Part shown: positions 1 to 4,942 of the stretch, piece after piece | Layout: every line of letters starts with the position of its first letter | Numbering within the stretch: position 1 is the stretch's first letter | Assembly (NCBI GenBank): GCA_031282905.1 | Contig: JAITCV010000050.1 | Span: 1 to 6,141, forward strand | DNA length: 6,141 nucleotides | Direction of reading: 5' to 3' | From: Azoarcus sp. | Lineage (GTDB): Bacteria; Pseudomonadota; Gammaproteobacteria; Burkholderiales; Rhodocyclaceae | Made by a program: the position numbers and the translations under genes | Notes under the pieces: model-generated | Database searches by the model: none | What the model was told of the DNA's origin: nothing | The model's input: only the letters and a program-made list of their open reading frames with translations

Positions 1-174
1 TGCAGTCCCGGTCCTTTCCTGGAAATGTTTGCGCGTGGCGGCAGACAGGGCTGGAACACATGGGGAAATCAGGCAGACGGCTATTTCCCGGATTGGCCGA
101 CGTACGCCAATCATTCCCAGGCTGCAAAAAACAAAATACCTTGCCAGGATGAACCTTCGCGTATGCTGTTTTGA
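1..174 (+). CDS. MT-A70 family adenine methyltransferase, C-terminal end (partial)
   Basis: Frame 1 is open from the first base to a TGA at 172-174 and gives the last 57 residues of a protein whose start lies outside the window. The segment contains GPFLEMFAR (residues 4-12), then GWNTWGNQ (17-24) and DWPTY (31-35). This is the typical end of MT-A70-like N6-adenine methyltransferases, where an E-x-F-A-R strand is followed by GW-x-x-WGNQ. The catalytic DPPW-type motif would lie upstream and cannot be checked. The family methylates adenine in nucleic acid using S-adenosylmethionine; bacterial members are often carried by phages or integrative elements. The gene therefore hints that a mobile element lies to the left, but nothing else here proves it. 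The assignment rests on recalled family motifs in a short fragment. Confidence 0.78.
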   Translation, partial: CSPGPFLEMFARGGRQGWNTWGNQADGYFPDWPTYANHSQAAKNKIPCQDEPSRMLF

Positions 175-233
175 AAACATCCACGTCCACTGCGCTGTTA
201 TCTGACAACGATTCCTGAAAAGAGAAACACACC

Positions 234-347
234 ATGAAAAAATCATGCCTCATGCCATTGTGCGCTCTTTCCGTGCGCTCTTTCCTTTTGCGCGCGCATC
301 CGCTGCCCCACCGCTGGCGGGCAAGTGTCGATTCAGCCGTGACCTGA
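234..347 (+). pseudogene. Possible broken 5' end of an exported-protein gene
   Basis: An ATG at 234, 59 bp after the methyltransferase stop, starts MKKSCLMPLCALS, which resembles the basic-then-hydrophobic start of a signal peptide. A purine-rich AAAAGAG lies about 10 bases upstream. The frame then turns polar and arginine-rich and stops at 345-347 after only 37 codons. The break falls at a perfect 13-bp tandem duplication (260-285), which shifts the frame by one base. The +1 neighbouring frame continues with an ASA/APP stretch that could resemble a signal-peptidase site. No downstream domain is recognisable in any frame, and the 3' part runs into a hairpin repeat. It could be a decayed gene, a very small peptide gene, or chance. 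Confidence 0.25.
260..285. repeat. Perfect 13-bp tandem duplication
   Basis: GTGCGCTCTTTCC occurs at 260-272 and again immediately at 273-285 with no mismatch. Thirteen is not a multiple of three, so the duplication frameshifts any reading frame crossing it, including the signal-peptide-like frame beginning at 234. A recent replication-slippage event is the simplest explanation. Confidence 0.9.
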
Positions 348-424
348 AGCATGGACGCTACGATTGCAGGGGAACACAGCACGCCGTGCTCCCCTGCAGT
401 CGTAGCGGTTGCCATGCTTCCAGG
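343..424. repeat. Large imperfect inverted repeat (hairpin) downstream of the cheX operon
   Basis: The main arms are 356-373 (CGCTACGATTGCAGGGGA) and 390-407, which pair over 18 positions with a single T-G mismatch. Inside, GCACG (379-383) and CGTGC (385-389) pair around one base, leaving ACACA as a one-sided bulge. Outside, 343-354 (CCTGAAGCATGG) pairs with 412-424 (CCATGCTTCCAGG) with one bulged base. The structure spans about 82 bp and would form a very stable stem in RNA of either strand. There is no T-tract after it in either direction, so it is not a canonical Rho-independent terminator. It may be a dispersed palindromic repeat, or it may protect the 3' end of the leftward operon transcript. 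Confidence 0.8.
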
Positions 425-436
425 CATTTCCAATCT

Positions 437-448
437 CGTCATTGCGAG
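437..448. repeat. CGTCATTGCGAG-type dispersed repeat motif
   Basis: CGTCATTGCGAG occurs at 437-448, with CTCG (435-438) and CGAG (445-448) forming short arms around TCATTG. From general knowledge, this string recurs in intergenic repeats of many proteobacterial and other bacterial genomes. Only one copy is in this window, so its repeat status is recalled rather than shown. It lies between the hairpin at 343-424 and the end of the cheX gene. A related direct repeat, TGACCTGAA-x-CAT, occurs at 340-352 and 458-470 and brackets the hairpin and this motif. Confidence 0.45.
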
Positions 449-510
449 GCGCTTCAATGACCTGAAACATCCAAACAGTCTGAAAGATCGTCCGGATTGC
501 CAAAGTCGAA

Positions 511-975
511 TTACTCGTGCCGGATGTCTACGACGACGGAAGCCTTGTATCGCTTCCATTTGACCATGATGACATAGGATCGGGGCGAAACCACGGTGTC
601 CAGCCAGTTATCCGGCGTCACCGCCGTGACCGGCACCGAAATTTCCATGGCGCTGCCGAAATGCTTGCGCGCGTTGCCCGCGATGGTGTTGGCGACTTCT
701 CCCACCGCGTCCAGCAATTGTTCCTCGGCGTGATTCGACTCCTTCATCATCAGCAGGAGATGACTCACCATGGCGCGGGAAGCGGAAAAATAAACGCGCC
801 CGGAAAAACTGCCGGAAAAACTGATATAGCCCGTCAGATCGAAAGTAGTCGCCGAGACGCCACCTTCCACGAGATATGCGGCTTTGATCTCGGCTTTTTC
901 CCCGGTGATCTGGTGAAAATAGACGCTGACCGCGTCTACGAAACTATGAATATCCTTTTCGTCAATGCTGCTCAT
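511..975 (-). CDS. cheX: CheX-type CheY-P phosphatase
   Basis: The 154-residue protein has the length and pattern of the CheC/CheX/FliY family, which dephosphorylates CheY-type receivers. The catalytic helix signature D-x3-E-x2-N is present once as D89, E93 and N96, in the stretch LLDAVGEVANTIAGNA, followed by P115 in SVPVTAV. A single active helix and the short length point to CheX, which works as a homodimer, rather than CheC, which has two such helices. The segment ISFSGSFSGRVYFS (51-64) is the usual preceding beta-hairpin. No signal peptide or membrane segment is seen, so it is cytoplasmic. Its ATG overlaps the stop of the response-regulator gene as ATGA (972-975), and a GGAG lies 11 bases before the start. 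Its likely substrate is the phosphorylated receiver encoded next door (inference). Confidence 0.85.
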   Translation of the reverse strand: MSSIDEKDIHSFVDAVSVYFHQITGEKAEIKAAYLVEGGVSATTFDLTGYISFSGSFSGRVYFSASRAMVSHLLLMMKESNHAEEQLLDAVGEVANTIAGNARKHFGSAMEISVPVTAVTPDNWLDTVVSPRSYVIMVKWKRYKASVVVDIRHE

Positions 976-1340
976 GGTCCAATCAACTCCAGAAAGGCGG
1001 CTACCAATGCTTCGTCGGAAAATGGTTTGTAAAGAAACCCACGCGCGCCTTTCTTCAGGGTTTTCAGCGCCGTTGCCTTGTCACTCAGGGCGGAGATGAC
1101 AAGGATGTTGCAATCAGGTTTGAGCTGGATGATTTTCTCCGTGCATTCGACACCATCCATTTCGGGCATGGTGAGGTCCATGGTCACGAGCTCCGGCATG
1201 TGCCGCATAACCAGGGAAACCGCTTCGACGCCATTGCGCGCCATGCCAATCACCTGGATGAAGGCCAGCTTGGGATGGTTCAGCGCCCGTGCGATCCGGC
1301 TGCGGATAATGGTGGAATCGTCAACGATCAACAGCTTCAT
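972..1340 (-). CDS. CheY-like single-domain response regulator
   Basis: This is a stand-alone 122-residue receiver domain with no output domain. All the canonical residues are visible: the acidic pair D7-D8, the phospho-acceptor D55 in the MDLTMPEMDG stretch, the switch residue S83 (VISAL), and K105 in the YKPF motif. It should accept a phosphoryl group from the HPt histidine of the kinase encoded just upstream and signal by protein-protein contact, as CheY does. Its target cannot be read from the window. The gene begins 20 bp inside the end of the kinase gene (1321-1340 overlap) and its stop overlaps the cheX start, so the three products are probably translationally coupled. A strong AGAGGG ribosome-binding site supports the start. 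It is called CheY-like because no flagellar or pilus gene is adjacent. Confidence 0.92.
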   Translation of the reverse strand: MKLLIVDDSTIIRSRIARALNHPKLAFIQVIGMARNGVEAVSLVMRHMPELVTMDLTMPEMDGVECTEKIIQLKPDCNILVISALSDKATALKTLKKGARGFLYKPFSDEALVAAFLELIGP

Positions 1341-3468
1341 CTTGCCCTCTGGCCGCTATGTTGAACTCGATACGGAATTCGGTGTAGCGATCGGGGCGGC
1401 TCCTGACCAGCAGACGCCCGTTGATGCCTTTCACCTTTGCCAGGACGATATCGAGTCCGATGCCATGCCCGGCGTCCCGGTTCGCCGCCGTCGCAGTCGA
1501 GAATCCGGAGTGGAAGAGCAAGGATGCGACTTCCTCGTCGCGGAGCTGGGCGACTTCCTCTTCGCTCATCTTGCCGCTTTTCACCAGATGGGCGCGCAAG
1601 CGCTTCGGCACGATGCCGCGCCCGTCGTCGCGCACGGCGAAATCATATTGCGCGTTGCCATGGTTCTCGCACCATATCTGCACGGTTCCTTTCTCTGGCT
1701 TCTGGAGCGCGCTCCGTTCGGCGGGCGTTTCGATACCATGGGTCAGGGCGTTGCGCAGCAACTGGATGGAAATGCTCTGTAATTCCTGGGCGATGTGGGC
1801 GGGCAAGGTCGACAGCCTGTCCAGTTGGCAGAAGACCTCGACCTGTTTGTCCTGGTCTTTCGCGATGCGTTGCGCCAGGGAGGTGATCTGCTGGACGACG
1901 GCTGGCTGTTCCGTTTTCCCGATGCGCGCGCTTTCCCGGCGTACCCCGTCCGGGTTCGTTTTTCCCAGCGCGGCGCCAAAGCGTTCGACGATTTCGGCCA
2001 GCGAGGAATAGCGCTCATAGAACCCTTCCAGGAGGACCGAAATGCGCACCATGTGATCGCCGGTCACGCCTTCCTCGCTTTCACGCATGGCGACCATTTC
2101 CTTCTCACATTCGTGGGCGTAATTTTCCAGCACATCGACGCCCAGCGCGGCCGCTTCTCCCTTGACGCCATGCACGATGCGCATGATATTGGCCAGGGTG
2201 TGGCTGTTTTGTTCACCGTCATTCTGGGTCGCGCTCAGTTCCCGGTTGATTTCACTCAGCGCCCGCTCGACATTGGCAATGAACTGACGCAAGGATTCGA
2301 AATCGCCACCCAGAAGCCGCAGGAGCGCCTCGACTTCCGTTTTCGATTGCTTTTTCGCCTGTTCGAGACGTTGCATCAGGGAGACCTGCTCGGTTACATC
2401 CTGCACCGTCACCAGCAAGTGCGAGATTTTGTCCCCTGACATGACCCGGTTGAAGGAAAAACTCAGGTGATGTTCCGTTTCGGCGCCCGCCCGGTCCAAA
2501 ACCCTGATCGGAACGTTGGTCAAGGGATTGAGACTCGTGACCAAGGATTCCTTCACCCGATCGCCGAGCAGCAACTCGATATAGTCTGTCGCGGCTTCGA
2601 ACACGTTTGCGGGAACCATTTCCCTGAGAATGGCGATGAAGTCCACGCCAGGCTGGATTGCCCTGCCCAGCATGCGCGGCAATGACGCGGAAAACTGCGT
2701 GCCCAGCTTGCCGTCCTTGTCCAGCAGGAAAAGCCCTTCATGCACGGTGAGGAGGATTTCCGCGGTTTCTTCCTGCGCCTTGGTGATTTGCTCGTCGCTC
2801 TTCATCAGATCGCGGATGGAAACGATGACGGTATAGGAGAAATTACCCAGCGCCACGAAGACGCCCAGGATCAGGATGATGCGCAGGAAACGCGCACGAT
2901 TGTTGGCGACCAGTTCCAGATCGGAAGTCAGGTCATTCATGAGGCGCAGCACTTCGAGATTGTTGTCCTGCGCGTAGGACACCACCGCTTCGAGCTGCGC
3001 CGTGGTGAAGTTCCGGTTGTTGCCCAGTAGTGGCCGCAGCCTCTCGAGGTAGGGATTCCAGATCACGTAGGCATCTTCCACGATCTTGCGGGAAATGTCC
3101 GTGTCGACCTGGGTCAGGAACACCTTGCTGCCATCGCCGCCGGTAACGGTATCGCCATCGCGGAAGCCTTTCAGCGTGGTGTCGAACAGATTGACGGCCA
3201 GATCCAGTTCCTTCAGGTTGCGTTCCACGCCCGCTTCGTCGTTGGTATTCACGCTGCGCTGCAAGAGCAGCAACACCTTGGTCGTGCGCTGCGAGAGCAT
3301 CCGCTGCCGTCCGGACAGATTGATCGACACCGCGGATTCGTTGGCCTTGAAGGTGCTGTAGAAATTGATACCGATCACCAGCGAGTCCGCCACCACGAAC
3401 AGGATCACCGCGAAGATGATCTTGCGGTAGCGGACGAAAACGCTGTGTCTGTTGTTTGCTTCGGTCAT
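1321..3468 (-). CDS. Membrane sensor/CheA-like histidine kinase (PilJ-type sensor, PAS, HPt, ATPase)
   Basis: This 715-residue hybrid protein has, in order: a transmembrane helix (about 15-37); a periplasmic PilJ/NarX-type helical sensor (about 40-190) with the signature INLSGRQRMLSQR at 49-61; a second membrane helix (about 194-217); a PAS-like domain (about 232-362, HEGLFLLDKDGKL); an HPt domain with phospho-site H433 in HGVKG; and a CheA-type ATPase domain (about 525-705). The ATPase shows an N box with N573 and H577, G1 DDGRG at 614-618 and G2 GHGIG at 667-671. The HGIE and GLDIV motifs are CheA-like rather than typical of orthodox kinases. The protein ends after the ATPase, so the CheW-like P5 domain of CheA is absent, and I see no clear P3 dimerisation domain. 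It probably phosphorylates H433 and passes the phosphoryl group to the adjacent receiver. The ligand is unknown. The ATG at 3468 has GGAAAG six bases upstream. Confidence 0.9.
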   Translation of the reverse strand: MTEANNRHSVFVRYRKIIFAVILFVVADSLVIGINFYSTFKANESAVSINLSGRQRMLSQRTTKVLLLLQRSVNTNDEAGVERNLKELDLAVNLFDTTLKGFRDGDTVTGGDGSKVFLTQVDTDISRKIVEDAYVIWNPYLERLRPLLGNNRNFTTAQLEAVVSYAQDNNLEVLRLMNDLTSDLELVANNRARFLRIILILGVFVALGNFSYTVIVSIRDLMKSDEQITKAQEETAEILLTVHEGLFLLDKDGKLGTQFSASLPRMLGRAIQPGVDFIAILREMVPANVFEAATDYIELLLGDRVKESLVTSLNPLTNVPIRVLDRAGAETEHHLSFSFNRVMSGDKISHLLVTVQDVTEQVSLMQRLEQAKKQSKTEVEALLRLLGGDFESLRQFIANVERALSEINRELSATQNDGEQNSHTLANIMRIVHGVKGEAAALGVDVLENYAHECEKEMVAMRESEEGVTGDHMVRISVLLEGFYERYSSLAEIVERFGAALGKTNPDGVRRESARIGKTEQPAVVQQITSLAQRIAKDQDKQVEVFCQLDRLSTLPAHIAQELQSISIQLLRNALTHGIETPAERSALQKPEKGTVQIWCENHGNAQYDFAVRDDGRGIVPKRLRAHLVKSGKMSEEEVAQLRDEEVASLLFHSGFSTATAANRDAGHGIGLDIVLAKVKGINGRLLVRSRPDRYTEFRIEFNIAARGQDEAVDR
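1345..1350 (-). promoter_or_regulatory. Ribosome-binding site of the response-regulator gene, inside the kinase gene
   Basis: On the minus strand AGAGGG lies four bases before the ATG at 1340 and is embedded in the last codons of the kinase gene. It fixes the start of the receiver at MKLLIVDDS and allows independent or coupled re-initiation across the 20-bp gene overlap. Confidence 0.7.
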
Positions 3469-3507
3469 GATGTTCTTTCCAATGTTCGTATTCTGCCAGC
3501 GGAAACA

Positions 3508-3520
3508 CCAATATTATTGG
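3508..3520. promoter_or_regulatory. Palindrome CCAATA-T-TATTGG upstream of the kinase operon
   Basis: Six-base arms flank one central base, 40-52 bp before the kinase ATG. The symmetry and A+T-rich core fit a small operator or overlap with a -10 element: the minus strand reads CCAATAATATTGG and includes TAATAT. No convincing -35 lies at the right distance, so a promoter here is only a suggestion. Confidence 0.3.
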
Positions 3521-3539
3521 CATGCGCAGAACCGGCCTG

Positions 3540-3557
3540 TCTCATGCGTCTCATGCG
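3540..3557. repeat. Perfect 9-bp tandem repeat upstream of the kinase operon
   Basis: TCTCATGCG occurs twice without a gap (3540-3548 and 3549-3557); on the minus strand it reads CGCATGAGA twice. It lies about 72-89 bp before the kinase ATG, beside the palindrome at 3508-3520. A direct-repeat regulator site and simple slippage are both possible. Confidence 0.85.
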
Positions 3558-4179
3558 GGCAACGACATGATGCGCGCACAGTATCTCAGGTTTTTGACTG
3601 TGTCGTAATTCTCCGAAAAGTTTCAGCATCACGAGCGCCGGGCACCATGGTTTTCGCGTGCGGATGTTTGGGAATTCATGCGCGCAGGCAGAAAACAAAA
3701 ACAGGAAAATACCGTCCTGCCGCGCGAAGCATCGGGAAATTCCTTGTCTTCCACCATTGCGGCCGCCTTCTTGCAGACGATATGCAGCCAAAGCGTGGAG
3801 GCAATACCGTTATCATTGCCAGAGGGGTAAGTCATCATACAATGTCCTGCTTGGCCTGCCGTACCATGATTCCTGAAACCCCAGTGTTGTGTGTCTCTTT
3901 GTTACAGGTCGGAGAGGATACCATAAACCTTTGTGTACCCATGTGTAAAACCACGATTGCCCTAAAGACGTTACCGTGGCCTCCGAACTCGTCGAGCTTG
4001 TTTTCAGCATAAAGATGAGCGATTATCGAAGACTTTGGCCGAACAACATTGGGTTGAATCATTGGCATCGGGTTCCAGGTTTGGAATGCACAAGGCCGAT
4101 TACATATAAATAGGTGGCCATCAATGACAACGTGATCGATCGAAAGAGCATGATGGCAAAGAGCATGAGAGGGCCAACG
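3558..4179. other. Stretch with no recognised gene
   Basis: About 620 bp between the operon's upstream region and the small minus-strand ORF. Several frames stay open, including a long plus-strand frame (3452-4012), but their translations are rich in Cys, His and Arg and show no family motif. Two overlapping minus-strand frames (3835-4068 and 3813-4010) are likewise unrecognised. The part after about 3830 looks visibly more A+T-rich than the flanking genes, which fits acquired or decayed DNA. No tRNA, rRNA or clear terminator was seen. Confidence 0.5.
3580..3588 (-). promoter_or_regulatory. Weak extended -10 promoter candidate for the kinase operon
   Basis: The minus strand reads TGAGATACT, an extended -10 pattern (TG-n followed by GATACT, four of six matches to TATAAT). 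TTACGA lies 17 bases upstream as a poor -35 (three of six). Initiation here would give a leader of roughly 100 bases containing the 9-bp tandem repeat and the palindrome. Matches of this quality occur by chance. Confidence 0.18.
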
Positions 4180-4440
4180 TCAAAGTTCAGTCGTCCGTTT
4201 GAGCGCAGCGTTGAACGCAAAGCCAACGCCGGAAGATGGCGCTTGTATGCATCGGTCGATAAACCACTGCCATTCAACGGCGACCAGCTTGTCTCGATGG
4301 AAGGTAAAAACAGCAGCGTCATTCCCTGGATTCCCGGGGAGCTTGTACGTCAGTTTTTCGCTGTGCTCTTTGTCCGGCTTTCCCATTTGTTCAATAAGAG
4401 TTATTCGATTGGTTTTACCCAGGACTCTGTTTTCGGGCAA
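4180..4440 (-). CDS. Small protein with BamE/SmpA-like pattern, possibly truncated
   Basis: The 86-residue frame starts at a TTG with AAAGAG eight bases upstream. Its middle has a protein-like pattern: GKTNRITLIEQMGKPDKE, then LTYKLPGNPGNDAAVF and a TFHRDKLVAVEWQWFID ending. The order G-T-x-x-x-L-I-x-x-M-G-K-P-D, followed by a Y-x-L strand and an F-x-x-x-K-L-V strand, recalls the BamE/SmpA-OmlA fold. There is no signal peptide or lipobox cysteine, so an outer-membrane role is not supported. An in-frame TAA lies four codons before the TTG. A neighbouring frame holds an ATG at 4466 (MSLNKE), so a frameshifted original start is possible. The last 20 or so residues look less conserved in character and may be read-out. 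The pattern suggests real coding history; the function is unknown. Confidence 0.45.
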   Translation of the reverse strand: MPENRVLGKTNRITLIEQMGKPDKEHSEKLTYKLPGNPGNDAAVFTFHRDKLVAVEWQWFIDRCIQAPSSGVGFAFNAALKRTTEL

Positions 4441-4573
4441 AATGCTAGCTCTTTATTCAGGCTCATGTATTCCGGAAATGGTGCGTGTGGTGCGGATTTT
4501 TTTGTCCTGCGCTGATTGGAACTCATGAATCCAACCATGAAAATGCCTGGAAACACGGCAACGGCGCGAATTT

Positions 4574-4601
4574 GTAGGGGCACGGCGCGCCGTGCCCCTA
4601 C
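4574..4601. repeat. Perfect 28-bp palindrome (GTAGGGGC...GCCCCTAC)
   Basis: The 14-base arms GTAGGGGCACGGCG (4574-4587) and CGCCGTGCCCCTAC (4588-4601) are exact reverse complements with no spacer. From memory, palindromes bounded by GTAGGGGC and GCCCCTAC with variable cores recur as dispersed intergenic repeats in many bacterial genomes. With a second palindrome sharing the CCCTAC end at 4667-4688, it may mark one 115-bp element (4574-4688). No T-tract follows, so it is not a typical terminator. Confidence 0.85.
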
Positions 4602-4666
4602 TACGAGCTGTACTTTGTGCCATCTGCATTGCTGGCCGACTGGAAGCAGCCCCACGTGATGTCAGA

Positions 4667-4688
4667 GGCGACGCATGCGTCGCCCTAC
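4667..4688. repeat. 18-bp palindrome with CCCTAC end
   Basis: GGCGACGCA (4667-4675) and TGCGTCGCC (4676-4684) are exact reverse complements, and CTAC follows at 4685-4688. The left flank reads GTCAGA in place of the expected GTAGGG. It looks like a degraded copy of a GTAGGGGCGACGCA/TGCGTCGCCCCTAC palindrome, the same design as at 4574-4601 but with a different core. Confidence 0.75.
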
Positions 4689-4942
4689 AAAAGTTCTATC
4701 AAGCATGCAGCACTACACTGGAAAGAAAAGTGCGTCGCGGGCAATATTGTTTACGGGTACCCAGCGCGTTCATGGGGTAATCCGGGCCGTGCTTTTCCCC
4801 CGGCAATCTGAGTTGGTGTATCCAGATCGCGGGATCGCGGCGGCAGCGCAGGCTGCCGTGGCAAATCGAAAGATCGGATGTTTCGATGCGGCCCCGAAAT
4901 TGAGCGACAATTCCGCCGATATCTCATTTCTGTGGTTTGCCC
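4689..4942. other. dapF upstream region with tandem repeat and hairpin
   Basis: No gene is recognised here. GATCGCGG is repeated exactly in tandem at 4825-4832 and 4833-4840. It is followed at once by a hairpin with 7-base arms CGGCAGC (4841-4847) and GCTGCCG (4852-4858) around GCAG. No T-tract follows. A promoter for dapF should lie here because no upstream gene on the same strand is close, but no convincing -35/-10 pair was found. Neither lysA nor an lptM-type lipoprotein gene, common dapF neighbours, is present. Confidence 0.5.

Noticed and set aside
343..472. CRISPR array possibility for the repeats near the left edge
   Set aside because: There are only two imperfect copies of a short direct repeat, no regular spacers and no cas genes.
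3465..3791. 108-codon minus-strand frame whose stop overlaps the kinase ATG as ATGA
   Set aside because: The overlap looks like translational coupling, but the protein starts at a TTG, has no recognisable motif, and covers the palindrome and tandem repeat. A chance overlap is more likely.
3452..4012. 186-codon plus-strand open frame over the operon's upstream region
   Set aside because: No family motif, an unusually Cys- and His-rich composition, overlap with the kinase start, and no good ribosome-binding site.
4059..4322. Minus-strand frame with a hydrophobic stretch (LMLFAIMLF)
   Set aside because: The hydrophobic segment is isolated, the N-terminal half overlaps the better ORF in another frame, and no start signal was found.
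4497..4503. Run of seven T, considered as a plus-strand terminator
   Set aside because: The only preceding stem is four base pairs (TCCG/CGGA) around a large loop, and no plus-strand gene ends there.
4114..4515. 133-codon plus-strand frame
   Set aside because: It lies opposite the small minus-strand ORF, which has the more protein-like pattern, and no motif was recognised.
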